This document shows, piece by piece, positions 7,723 to 15,762 of a DNA stretch of 27,969 nucleotides. This DNA is from CAZTDD01 sp964612675 (GTDB taxonomy: Bacteria; Hinthialibacterota; Hinthialibacteria; Hinthialibacterales; JAKPRU01): the NCBI GenBank assembly GCA_964612675.1, contig CAZTDD010000097.1:1-27969 (forward strand). Reading direction: 5' to 3'. The position numbers were made by a program, and so were the translations under genes. Positions within the stretch are counted from its first letter, which is position 1; the number at the start of each line of letters is the position of its first letter. Below the pieces are notes generated by a model. That model had not been told where the DNA came from. It saw only the letters and a list, made by a program, of their open reading frames with translations, and ran no database searches.

Positions 7723-8294
7723 GAAAAAGGCATATCAAAATAGACCGACTTCTCAACCACGCGTTGAACCAGCGGGAAAGTGCGTTGACGGAGTCCGAAC
7801 GTTCTCATCTGGAGAGCTGCAATGTCTGTCGGAAGAAAGTGGACGAGTACCGGCGAAGCTTCCATTCCGTCAGCAAAGATGAAATCCCTCATCCCGAGAT
7901 CAATCGATTCCGGGATATGTTTCAAACGGCATGGGAGAGCAGACAAAGCGACACTCGTGGCAACACCTCGTCAATGGGCGACACCCGGCGACGATTTCTG
8001 CGGGTTCCCTCGATGTGGGTCTCGTTGATCCTTCTCTGTCTGGTGCTCGGAAGCGGATTCGGCATCGCCCGGTCGGTGGGCTCGTATTCGGAGAATGCCA
8101 CTCGTTTCGCCGGCCCCGTTTTGACATCGGGACAACAAGTATTGGAAGAGCCGGAGATTACACATTTGCTACCTGATGTGGATCGGCCCACGGTGATTGT
8201 CAATAGAGAACGTCGGGGTGACACCAAAAGGGAAAAGTATGTCGTCCACGGATATCTCGAGGATGACTCGGTACAAGTCGTCTGGCAATTGTAA
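7719..8294 (+). CDS. Membrane-anchored ZAS-type anti-sigma factor
   Basis: This 191-residue protein starts inside the sigma gene stop codon. The cytoplasmic N-terminus carries the zinc anti-sigma motif H30-x3-C34-x2-C37. One transmembrane segment lies at about 97-119 (MWVSLILLCLVLGSGFGIA), followed by a periplasmic domain of about 70 residues. The architecture fits an anti-sigma factor that holds the upstream ECF factor at the membrane and releases it on a cell-surface signal. Release might use regulated proteolysis; an RseP-type protease is encoded at 25284 in this window, but a link is inference only. Confidence 0.85.
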   Translation: MRKRHIKIDRLLNHALNQRESALTESERSHLESCNVCRKKVDEYRRSFHSVSKDEIPHPEINRFRDMFQTAWESRQSDTRGNTSSMGDTRRRFLRVPSMWVSLILLCLVLGSGFGIARSVGSYSENATRFAGPVLTSGQQVLEEPEITHLLPDVDRPTVIVNRERRGDTKREKYVVHGYLEDDSVQVVWQL

Positions 8295-8309
8295 GAGGCA
8301 GAAATATCA

Positions 8310-9482
8310 ATGAAATCGGCACTACGATTTGTTCTACTGCTTTGCGGAAGCATCGCTGTCTTCCTGCTGGTTGTCTATTCAGCGGAATTCCGATCCACCG
8401 TGCCTGTTCCGACTTCCGCTCATGCGCAGGTGACCGGCGAGTCATCGGAGCCGGGCGGCAACCAGCCGGAGATTCGCATTTACTCGGTTCCTCCCGCGTT
8501 TCGTTGCAGCTACGTGCCACTCTTGTCCGCATTGCTGACATCGTCCACAGAATACATCATGTCGCTGTATCCGCAATCCGCAGGAGACATCGAGGACAGT
8601 ACAGCCGAAGAGGATTCGCCACGAACGCTGCCGGAACTCTCAACCGTCGTTTTCGATCCGGAACGAGGGATTCTTTCGGTCCTTGGCAACCAGGAGGAAC
8701 ATCGCGCGGTCGAGCGCTTTTTGAAAGGTCTCGATAACACAAAAAAAGGTATTCGAAATATCATCTATCGAGTCGCTGTTGCCAAACGGTCAATCGATCC
8801 GGCGCTGAAGGACTATCCATTCGAATTCGACATCGAGGGGCGATGTTGGGATGAAGGCCGCAACGGGCATCGGTATCCAAAATGGCTGGATGACCGCCAT
8901 AAGAAGTATCCGTCCATAAAATTCGACGATGTGGACGTGGATCGCGACGACGATCATACGTCTTTCGACGTGGAAGGCTACGCACGGAACAAGAAGGACC
9001 TGTGTGCTTTGATCAAAGCGGTAGAAGAATCGTGCGACACCAAGGAGCGAATCGACGTCGAAGAGCACGATTTCATGAAAGAAAGTACGGAGAATTTGAG
9101 ATCGTCTTTATCGGAAATCTTTGTAGAACAAACTGTCGGTACACTCGTTCCTTCATTGCAAAAACTGGAAATTTACCAGATTCGTCTGCTCGGCTCATCG
9201 TTCGGAGAGAGCGCCATTCCCGGTTTTTACCGCACCTCTTTGGACAAACGGTATGGAATCGAGATTCGTGTGGAAGAGGGCATCCGTAAAGACGGGATGT
9301 TTCAAGCGGACATTTCTTGTTACAGGAGAAACGACGGCGACGACGCCTTTTTTGAAGAGGATTTTCTCGAGCTCGCCAGTTCATTGTACACGCGATTCGG
9401 CCAGGCGAATCTGCTCGGCCTCCGCGAAGATCCCGGCCAGCGGTATTTCTTGATTGTCTGCATTGATGAAGGGAAGTTGTAA
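8310..9482 (+). CDS. Exported protein with secretin-N-like segment
   Basis: 390 residues of unknown function. Residues 7-24 form a signal peptide or membrane anchor, with a possible cleavage after AHA (37-39). Residues 108-155 (STVVFDPERGILSVLGNQ, then an HRAVERFLKGLD helix, then IIYRVAV) look like the small beta-alpha-beta N-domains of secretins, but there is no secretin pore domain. An acidic stretch (206-219, many Asp) and a C-terminal alpha/beta region follow. It lies 15 nt after the anti-sigma gene and before the RND-ABC gene. No membrane-fusion protein or TolC-like gene is present, so it may be the periplasmic partner of that pump or a sensor for the sigma system. Both are inference. 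Confidence 0.65.
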   Translation: MKSALRFVLLLCGSIAVFLLVVYSAEFRSTVPVPTSAHAQVTGESSEPGGNQPEIRIYSVPPAFRCSYVPLLSALLTSSTEYIMSLYPQSAGDIEDSTAEEDSPRTLPELSTVVFDPERGILSVLGNQEEHRAVERFLKGLDNTKKGIRNIIYRVAVAKRSIDPALKDYPFEFDIEGRCWDEGRNGHRYPKWLDDRHKKYPSIKFDDVDVDRDDDHTSFDVEGYARNKKDLCALIKAVEESCDTKERIDVEEHDFMKESTENLRSSLSEIFVEQTVGTLVPSLQKLEIYQIRLLGSSFGESAIPGFYRTSLDKRYGIEIRVEEGIRKDGMFQADISCYRRNDGDDAFFEEDFLELASSLYTRFGQANLLGLREDPGQRYFLIVCIDEGKL

Positions 9483-9553
9483 GAAATCCCCAAGTCTGAC
9501 GACACAAAAGACTGAATGTGAAACAGCCTCGATAATGCGACAGTCTCGATTAT

Positions 9554-9582
9554 TTGATCTGACGAATAGGTTTACGTATTCT
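9554..9582 (+). promoter_or_regulatory. Possible promoter before the RND-ABC gene
   Basis: TTGATC (9554-9559), a 17-nt spacer and TATTCT (9577-9582), each 4/6 to consensus, lie about 80 nt before the start codon. The large gene may thus be transcribed independently of the sigma operon. Confidence 0.35.
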
Positions 9583-9663
9583 ATCGGGAAACGAGTTGAA
9601 CGGTCACTTCGGGGATTCCTCTTCGCGCTCCTACAGAGTCTATGAAACGTTGTTGGTAGTTTG

Positions 9664-12600
9664 ATGAACTTTCCTGCCATCGCAGTCCGACGTCCTGTTA
9701 CAACGACGATGCTCTTTGCGTCCATCGTTCTGTTAGGGTTTATTTCTCTGGACCGGTTGGCTGTGCAGTTCATGCCGGACATGAATCCGCCGATGATGCG
9801 ATGTCGGGTCCATTACCGTCGTCCCATCGGCGTGGAAGAGATGGAGCGGCGGATCGTCATTCCGGTCGAATCGATGATTGCCCAGATCCCGGGAGTGCGT
9901 GGGATCTGGTGTTGGGGGGATGAAGACGGCTGCTATTTCTCGGTCCGGCTTTCGTTCGGCTGCGACGTACGCTACCGCGTGGTCGAGTTGCAGGAAATGT
10001 TGGATCGGTTCCGCCGGACGTTCCCGAAAGAGGCGCTGCGATGCAGGGCCTATCCCGCAGACAATTCGAGGCGCAATCGCGAGGTATTAGAAATTGAACT
10101 CGTTGGGCCACCGAGCGATTTATACCTCGAAGCCATCGACGTGGACAAACTGGAACAACGGTTTCGGGAGATCGAGGGATGTGCGGATGTCGACGTATGG
10201 GGAGGTCGGTACTCGTTTATCGAAGTGGCGGTCGAACAGGACCGGCTTCAGGAATTCAATATACCGCTGTATCGGCTTCGGTCTCAAGTAAGCGATCACG
10301 CCGCTGAACCCGTTTTTCTGGGAAAAGTCTATCACCGAGGCGTTGCCCACTATGTGCGCATGCTCGGTCAATTCCAACATACCCATGAGCTCGAAGACGT
10401 CGTTGTTCGTCAGTCGGGCAATCTCCGGCTCGGCCATGTCGCCCAGGTACAGCAGGTTCATCTGAACCGACGCTGGATCGCCCGAATGGATGGCGGTCCG
10501 ATTCTAAACATTGAATTGGACAAAGATTCGGCCACGAACCCGATTGTGTTTTCCAGACGTGTGCGAGCATCATTGGACGACATTCAGAGCGACTTTCCGC
10601 CCGGGTATCGGTTTATTGTAGAAGAAGACAAAGCGGAGCTGATCCTCGATGCGATTAAGAATCTGACGAAAATTGCGGCGATTGGTCTCGGTTTGGCTCT
10701 GTTTGTTGTGTTTCTCTTCGTTCACAATGTCCGCATCACGCTGATCCTCAGCCTGATGATCCCGATTTCTCTGATCGCCACGTTCAACCTGATGTATTTC
10801 GGGAATCTGACGATCAACATCGTCTCATTGATCGGCCTGGCGGTTGGAATCGGGAGTCTTTTGGACAACGGAATCGTTGTTATTGAGAACATTTTCCGTC
10901 ATCACGAACGGGGCATGCCCGCCGATGCGGCCTCGGTACGCGGAACCAGCGAGGTCAGTCGAGCGATTTTCGGACTGACCATCACGAACGTTGTCGTGTT
11001 TCTGCCGGTAGTATTCATCGACGATTGGATACGAATTGTGTTCAGCGAAGGGGCGTGTGCGGTCATCTTTCCGATGATGGTCTCGGCTGCAGTCGCCCTC
11101 TTGTTCGTTCCGATGCTGACCAGCCGAGTACTTCGGATCTCAGAGCGAAAACGATCTGCTCGTCGCGAGTCCTCTTCCACCGATCATAGCCTGATCGCCG
11201 CCCTCCGTAACAAACTCAGACGATTCCCGATGCCGGGTATGTCGTCCGCCAGGAGAGCATATGGAGCTTTATTAAAATCCTGCTTACGACACCGTGGTCG
11301 TCTTGCAATTGTTATTGTGCTGGCTCTTCTGTACACGCACTATTACGGTGCGGGTGATATCGGCAAAGGCAGAATGGAAGACCCGCAGGACGAAGACTCG
11401 TTCCGCGTCTACCTTTATACAACGCGCGGGACGAAACAGGAATTTACACTGAAAGTCTGTGAGAAAGTCGAAGAGCTGATCGCGAAACACGTCCCTGAGA
11501 AAAAGCACATTCGCGCCTGGGTCGAAGACGATGACGCAACCATCCGAGTTGAATTGGCATCTCAGGGGGAAAGAGATCGAACGGTTCCTGAAATTAAAGA
11601 ATCTCTTCGAACCTATTTCGAACAAATCCCGGAAGCCCAGGTTAGTTTTACCCGACGCCGATATCGACCCGATCAAGCGGCCCCGCCCGTTTCGCGAGGC
11701 GATCGCGGACGGATCGAAATTCAGGGAGGGGAACAGGCTCAGCTAGAGAACCTCGTTGAAAAACTAGTCCCGATTATCGAACAGATCCCGGGAATATCCG
11801 AGGTGTATACCGATGATTTCAACGATCTGACCGAGATGCATTTCAGACTGGACCGGGACACCGCAGCGCTTCTGCAGGTCACCCCTGAGAGTATCGCGCG
11901 GCATCTGTCCGCCGCTCAACGACGCGGCGATTTCTCGACTATCAGTCTCGAACGCGAGGGCGAAGAGATTGATATCGTCTTTCAGCAGGTCACCGAGCAA
12001 CGAGAAACGGCAAACCTGGATCGTCATGACGGCGGACTGTCGTTCAATGACATGAAACGATTGCCGGTATTCGCGCCGACGCTTAATACCACGGTTCGTT
12101 TGGAGAATCTGGGGGTATTTCAACAGGTCCGGCGAGCGGACGAGATCCGGCGCGAGAATCAGGCCCGGATTGTCCGGCTGTACTATCGGCTTCTGCCGAA
12201 TACGGAACACCAGGATGTCGAGCCGCAGCTGCGATCGATTATTGAAGGGTACCCAACGCCGGCGGGCGTTCGCATGACACTCGGTGGTTTCAGCCGTGAA
12301 TGGCATGACATGATGGACTCGGTCAAGATGGTCGCGTGGATCGCCGCGCTTCTGGTGTATATGCTTCTGGCGGCGATTCTCGAATCAATAACAGTACCGC
12401 TGGTTATCATGATCAGTGTGCCGTGCGCGTATGTCGGCATTGTCTGGTCGCTTCTGCTGACAGGTACCGAATTCGACGAGCTGGCGGGTTTCGGCATTGT
12501 GTTCCTTGTGGGAATTCTGCCGAACAGTGCGCTGTTGTTACTCCATTTCGTCCAGGTTATGCGTCGCGAGAAATCCTACCCGCGTGAGCGGGCGATGATG

Positions 12601-13935
12601 ATCGCCGGCCATAGCCGCCTCCGGCCCATTTTGATGACCGTGAGCACGACCGTGCTGGGGCTTTTGCCGATGGCGTTCGGCAGGACGGAAAACTCCGCGT
12701 GGGTACCGTTCGCCCGAGTCGCGATTGGAGGTCTATTATCTTCAACAATTCTCACTCTTATCATCGTTCCCGGTGTCTATTTCGGTGTGGAAGACATTGT
12801 TCGTTTGGTCAAGAGGGGACTCCATTGGGTTACGTCATGGCAGTGGGCGCTTGTTTTCTGGGACAAGAAGAAGCGCGCTCTGCTTCGTGAGCGCCTCCAG
12901 CCTCCACGCGTTCCGCAACCGGAACCGCTCACGCTGCAAACCAAAAACCTGACATATGTGTACCAATCAACGGTTCTGGAGAGACTCCGACTTTGGTGGG
13001 GGCGGCTGACCGGCTCCAGCCTGGTGGGCTCGCCGGTGGTTGGATTGCTTCCAACGGCGCGTTCGACGGCCGATAGTTCTTCACGGAATCACCGACATGT
13101 GGCGGAACCGAAAGCCCTGGCCGGTGTAGAGCTGGATATCGGTTCCGGCGTATTTGGCATCCTTGGACCGAACGGAGCGGGGAAGAGTACGCTGCTGCGT
13201 TTGCTGGCGGGTGTGGATCGTCCTACGCGGGGGTACATCGCGGCGCTCGGGTATGATTATGCAAATGGTCAGAAGCACGTACGCAAACACGTCGGTTATC
13301 TTCCCGAGCAATTCGGTGTTTACGGTAGGTTCTCGGCGGAGCAGTATCTCGACTACATGGCGCTGCTCAAGGGTATCCGGAGCAAAGAAGATCGTCAGGC
13401 CGCGATTGACCGAGCACTCGAGATGACCAATCTATCGGATGCCCGAGATACACGGGTGGAGAACTTCTCCGGCGGGATGATCCAACGGCTCGGTCTGGCG
13501 CAGATCTTCTTAGCGCCACCGAAAGTCCTTATCGTTGACGAGCCAACGTCCGGTCTCGATCCGTTCGAGCGCATTCGATTCCGCAATCTGCTAACGAATC
13601 TGGCTACCGATCGCGTTGTGATTCTATCGACGCATATTGTGGAGGATATCGAGCACTCGTGCTCACGGTTGGCGGTGCTTCAGAAAGGTCGGATCACATT
13701 TCAGGGAGGTCGAGATACTTTGATTGCGTCAGCGGAAGGGTGTGCTTGGGAGCTACTGACCGGTGACGATGCTGTCTGGGCGGAAATGCGTGAGCGATAC
13801 AAGGTCGTCAGTCAGGAACGCAAAGCGGAAGGAATTCAGATGCGGCTTCTTTCTGAAGGGTCTCCGCACCCCGATGCCCGCCGCATTTCACCGACCTTAG
13901 AGGATGCATATTTGTTGCATTTGGGGGTCCGGTAA
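9664..13935 (+). CDS. RND efflux permease fused to a C-terminal ABC ATPase
   Basis: 1423 residues from ATG 9664 (a TTG is directly before it). Residues ~1-1045 are a complete AcrB-type RND permease: TM1 near 11-29, a ~300-residue periplasmic loop, TM2-6, TM7 near 547-558, a second large loop, then TM8-12. A linker leads to an NatA/CcmA-type ABC ATPase (~1090-1423). That domain has Walker A GPNGAGKST (1168-1176), Q-loop Q1216, signature FSGGM (1268-1272), Walker B VLIVDEP with D1292-E1293, and H-loop H1324. A ~45-residue Trp/Ser-rich insertion separates its first strand from Walker A. By eye against AcrB, TM4 has D401-N402 instead of Asp407-Asp408, and TM10 has N954 instead of Lys940, while RLRP (R987, AcrB R971) is kept. 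The proton relay is therefore probably impaired, and ATP may power or gate the pump. No adaptor or outer-membrane channel is adjacent. The substrate is unknown. Confidence 0.92.
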   Translation: MNFPAIAVRRPVTTTMLFASIVLLGFISLDRLAVQFMPDMNPPMMRCRVHYRRPIGVEEMERRIVIPVESMIAQIPGVRGIWCWGDEDGCYFSVRLSFGCDVRYRVVELQEMLDRFRRTFPKEALRCRAYPADNSRRNREVLEIELVGPPSDLYLEAIDVDKLEQRFREIEGCADVDVWGGRYSFIEVAVEQDRLQEFNIPLYRLRSQVSDHAAEPVFLGKVYHRGVAHYVRMLGQFQHTHELEDVVVRQSGNLRLGHVAQVQQVHLNRRWIARMDGGPILNIELDKDSATNPIVFSRRVRASLDDIQSDFPPGYRFIVEEDKAELILDAIKNLTKIAAIGLGLALFVVFLFVHNVRITLILSLMIPISLIATFNLMYFGNLTINIVSLIGLAVGIGSLLDNGIVVIENIFRHHERGMPADAASVRGTSEVSRAIFGLTITNVVVFLPVVFIDDWIRIVFSEGACAVIFPMMVSAAVALLFVPMLTSRVLRISERKRSARRESSSTDHSLIAALRNKLRRFPMPGMSSARRAYGALLKSCLRHRGRLAIVIVLALLYTHYYGAGDIGKGRMEDPQDEDSFRVYLYTTRGTKQEFTLKVCEKVEELIAKHVPEKKHIRAWVEDDDATIRVELASQGERDRTVPEIKESLRTYFEQIPEAQVSFTRRRYRPDQAAPPVSRGDRGRIEIQGGEQAQLENLVEKLVPIIEQIPGISEVYTDDFNDLTEMHFRLDRDTAALLQVTPESIARHLSAAQRRGDFSTISLEREGEEIDIVFQQVTEQRETANLDRHDGGLSFNDMKRLPVFAPTLNTTVRLENLGVFQQVRRADEIRRENQARIVRLYYRLLPNTEHQDVEPQLRSIIEGYPTPAGVRMTLGGFSREWHDMMDSVKMVAWIAALLVYMLLAAILESITVPLVIMISVPCAYVGIVWSLLLTGTEFDELAGFGIVFLVGILPNSALLLLHFVQVMRREKSYPRERAMMIAGHSRLRPILMTVSTTVLGLLPMAFGRTENSAWVPFARVAIGGLLSSTILTLIIVPGVYFGVEDIVRLVKRGLHWVTSWQWALVFWDKKKRALLRERLQPPRVPQPEPLTLQTKNLTYVYQSTVLERLRLWWGRLTGSSLVGSPVVGLLPTARSTADSSSRNHRHVAEPKALAGVELDIGSGVFGILGPNGAGKSTLLRLLAGVDRPTRGYIAALGYDYANGQKHVRKHVGYLPEQFGVYGRFSAEQYLDYMALLKGIRSKEDRQAAIDRALEMTNLSDARDTRVENFSGGMIQRLGLAQIFLAPPKVLIVDEPTSGLDPFERIRFRNLLTNLATDRVVILSTHIVEDIEHSCSRLAVLQKGRITFQGGRDTLIASAEGCAWELLTGDDAVWAEMRERYKVVSQERKAEGIQMRLLSEGSPHPDARRISPTLEDAYLLHLGVR

Positions 13936-13968
13936 AACGTCGGGACTGAAGATTCATTGGGCATTTGA

Positions 13969-14110
13969 CCCCGAAGGGCTTGAGCCTGGAGATTCGACGT
14001 AATTATTTGCCCCCGAAGGGCTTGAGCCTGGAGATTCGACGTAATTATTTGCCCCCGAAGGGTTTGAGCCTGGAGATTCGACTTGATTATTCGACCCCGA
14101 AGGGGTCATG
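13969..14110. repeat. 42-bp tandem repeat, three full units plus a partial
   Basis: CCCCGAAGGG starts at 13969, 14011, 14053 and 14095, an exact 42-bp period. Each unit continues (c/t)ttgagcctggagattcgac and an AT-rich end. The fourth unit diverges into CCCCGAAGGGGTCATG. The period is 14 codons and an open frame runs through it, but that frame has only a TTG start and no ribosome site, so I treat it as non-coding. Confidence 0.8.
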
Positions 14111-14193
14111 TATTACAGCCAGGGGCACCCGCCCCTGGAGAGAGAGCCCACAACTTGTCTTTGCCTCAAATCTTTCCCGAGCCCCAACGGGGC
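14095..14193. repeat. GC-rich hairpin block downstream of the RND-ABC gene
   Basis: Three short perfect hairpins occur in order: CCCC-GAA-GGGG (14095-14105), CCAGGGGC-ACCC-GCCCCTGG (14119-14138, 8-bp stem) and GCCCC-AAC-GGGGC (14181-14193). There is no T-tract, so this is not a classical terminator, though it may stop or stabilise transcripts. A similar order of motifs occurs at 4714-4784. The rest of 14194-14347 shows nothing I recognise. Confidence 0.6.
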
Positions 14194-14347
14194 GCAGTAC
14201 CCCGACGCCGCTTTGGCTGATCATCATGAAGTTGGAGAAAAGGAGACAAGAGAATCCAAACCGCAGAGATAATACCTTGTTGACTCCAACAACAGCGACC
14301 GTATACTGAATGCAGTAAACCTGCGAGGAAACCTACGGGATATACGA

Positions 14348-14566
14348 ATGTCTGTTGTCACTTTGAAAGCGCATTTCGATGGGCAGACGATTCAGCTCGA
14401 TGAGCCGTACGAGCTACGCCCGAACACACAATTGATCGTCACCGTCCTACAGTCGTCACCGGAAGATGAGCACCGAGCAGGGTGGGCGGATCTGAGCGCC
14501 CGCGGACTGTCGAACGCTTATGGCGAAAACGAGCCCGAGTATTCTGCCGCGGACATGCAGCTATGA
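14348..14566 (+). CDS. Antitoxin-like protein of a MazF/PemK-type module
   Basis: 72 residues. LKAHFDGQTIQLDEPYEL (6-23) and NAYGENEPEYS match, by recall, small antitoxins encoded directly before PemK/MazF-type toxins in cyanobacteria and other phyla. Its stop overlaps the start of a toxin remnant by 4 nt (ATGA at 14563), the usual TA coupling. Because the toxin is cut after about 14 codons, this is now an orphan antitoxin. It probably bound its own promoter and the toxin. Confidence 0.7.
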   Translation: MSVVTLKAHFDGQTIQLDEPYELRPNTQLIVTVLQSSPEDEHRAGWADLSARGLSNAYGENEPEYSAADMQL

Positions 14567-14604
14567 AAGAGGGCGATGTTCTTCTGACCAATTTGGAGCA
14601 GGCC
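14563..14604 (+). pseudogene. Truncated MazF/PemK-type toxin (first ~14 codons)
   Basis: The frame starts at the ATG overlapping the antitoxin stop and reads MKEGDVLLTNLEQA, close to the typical N-terminus of these mRNA interferases (M-K-x-G-D-V-x-L-T-x-L-x-Q-A). Homology then stops at about 14604, where the reverse-strand HicA remnant begins. A normal toxin of this type is about 110 residues, so catalytic function is lost. Confidence 0.6.
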
Positions 14605-14622
14605 GCGCGGAACCCGGGTCAT
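14605..14622 (-). pseudogene. Truncated HicA-type toxin start (~6 codons)
   Basis: On the minus strand an ATG overlaps the hicB stop (ATGA) and reads MTRVPR, like the start of many HicA toxins. The sequence then runs into the opposed MazF-type remnant. Only six codons remain, so identification rests on position and the ATGA overlap. Confidence 0.4.
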
Positions 14623-14873
14623 ACGTTCACCACCACTGCAGGCGCCGCGACCTCAATGACACCGGCTCCGGCGTCTGTGGGTACCCACTCTCCGGTTTCC
14701 ATCAAATCCGCCACATAGAGCTCAATCGCGTCCCGAATATTGCTTAGGGCTTCCTCGTAGGTATGCCCCCAAGTGTGGCATCCTTTGAGAGCAGGGCAAT
14801 AGGCATGGTAGGCTCTGCGACCATCTTCAAAATTGTCTTCCTCAATGGCTACCTGAAACGCATACGACTTCAT
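14619..14873 (-). CDS. hicB: HicB-family antitoxin
   Basis: An 84-residue protein beginning MKSYAFQVAIEE. Its core YCPALKGCHTWGHTYEEAL is the characteristic HicB partial RNase-H-like fold, and a Val/Ala-rich tail closes it. The ATG at 14873 was chosen over one 19 codons upstream because AGGAAGGGG lies just before it. The toxin HicA should follow at the overlapping ATGA but is reduced to a few codons. No C-terminal DNA-binding domain is visible. Confidence 0.88.
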   Translation of the reverse strand: MKSYAFQVAIEEDNFEDGRRAYHAYCPALKGCHTWGHTYEEALSNIRDAIELYVADLMETGEWVPTDAGAGVIEVAAPAVVVNV

Positions 14874-14927
14874 TTTTATCCCCTTCCTAAGCCCATCTTT
14901 ATCTATTCTCGCATAGCCAATATCCAA

Positions 14928-14959
14928 CAAAACAGGGGAAACAACTCAAACCTGTTTTG
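14928..14959. promoter_or_regulatory. Perfect 9-bp inverted repeat upstream of hicB
   Basis: CAAAACAGG (14928-14936) and CCTGTTTTG (14951-14959) flank 14 nt. It lies between the hicB start and the end of the PIN operon, so it could be a HicB operator or a transcription end for the PIN operon. There is no strong T-tract. Confidence 0.4.
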
Positions 14960-15046
14960 GCTCCGCTGAATTTCTGATCTGGGTAGGCCTTTGCCCACCG
15001 GCGCGGGCATGAACACCCTCTTGCTCCTTCTTCTTCCCGATTGCTT

Positions 15047-15271
15047 TCAGCCGGATGAATTCGAGCAATCGGGGCCACTCTCGGAATGCGCCGATAAGAA
15101 ATGCCGAGACGGATCGACCAGTCGGTCGCGGAGACGTTCCCACAGAGGGTCTTTTTCGAGGATCTCTCTGGTCTTCCCGGCCCGCTCTTCCCAGCTTAAC
15201 CCCTCGTCTTCAAGTTCGATCTCCTCTCGTCTCCGACGCATGAACGCAACCGCATCAAAATCCTTGCTCAT
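15047..15271 (-). CDS. Small partner of the PIN toxin (KDFD-type, putative antitoxin)
   Basis: 74 residues, starting MSKDFDAVAFMRRRREEIE, followed by a charged helical region with EERAGKTREILEKDPLWERL. It overlaps the 3' end of the PIN gene by 17 nt and is translated after it. Two related starts occur nearby (16234 and 17660). Position suggests a VapB-like antitoxin, although the toxin-first order is the reverse of classic vapBC. I know similar small proteins next to PIN genes only as hypothetical proteins. Confidence 0.65.
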   Translation of the reverse strand: MSKDFDAVAFMRRRREEIELEDEGLSWEERAGKTREILEKDPLWERLRDRLVDPSRHFLSAHSESGPDCSNSSG

Positions 15272-15725
15272 AGTCGACCACCTCCTTTGGCGTTCGGATC
15301 TCGATGATCCCGTATCCTTCTTCCAAGTTCACGGCGTTGAATCGACGGATTCGATCGAGATTCACCATGTGCTTAAAATTCCAGCTTACGAGCACATCGA
15401 CTCGCCCCACGGTCGCAAGCGCCACATGAATCGCATCTTCAAGGGAGCGGCAGCCAACAACCCCTCGTTGTGTGTACCGTTCGGCCAGCTGAAACGCTTC
15501 GGAGCTGTCTGCGAGCAACACCTGATGTTCTCTCGGGACCCGCAGCAGGTGTGACCGCACGCCCTCCGGGGCTGGCCCTAATTCTCGGAGAGTATGAACG
15601 GATAGAACAAGGGTGTGTCGGCCTTCCACAAAAAGGCGCCACAAAGGGAGCGTGTCCGCTGCGAATTCAGGGTCTTCGCAGCCGCCGATTACTGATGTAT
15701 CGGCGTATATCAGAAGCGGCTTCAT
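15255..15725 (-). CDS. PIN-domain toxin (VapC-like)
   Basis: A 156-residue PIN-fold ribonuclease. Acidic residues expected in the active site are D9 in YADTS, E48 in LREL, D97 in LEDAIH and D110. LVSWNFKHMVN (112-122) and IEIRTPKEV (141-149) are typical of one VapC-like subgroup. Length is normal and the frame is intact. AGGGGGAAAG precedes the ATG. It probably cleaves RNA and inhibits translation when free, and the overlapping small gene is its likely antidote. Confidence 0.85.
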   Translation of the reverse strand: MKPLLIYADTSVIGGCEDPEFAADTLPLWRLFVEGRHTLVLSVHTLRELGPAPEGVRSHLLRVPREHQVLLADSSEAFQLAERYTQRGVVGCRSLEDAIHVALATVGRVDVLVSWNFKHMVNLDRIRRFNAVNLEEGYGIIEIRTPKEVVDYEQGF

Positions 15726-15762
15726 CTTTCCCCCTTTCAGTCACGGAACGGCATATTACCCG

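Noticed and set aside
14095..14193. Rho-independent terminator of the RND-ABC gene
   Set aside because: The stems are strong but lack a following T-tract, and a related block occurs upstream of another gene at 4714-4784.
13965..14309. Open frame made of 14-residue repeats (PKGLSLEIRRNYLP-like)
   Set aside because: The 42-bp period is a multiple of three, so any open frame repeats. It begins with TTG, has no ribosome site, and continues into GC-rich hairpins shared with another intergenic site.
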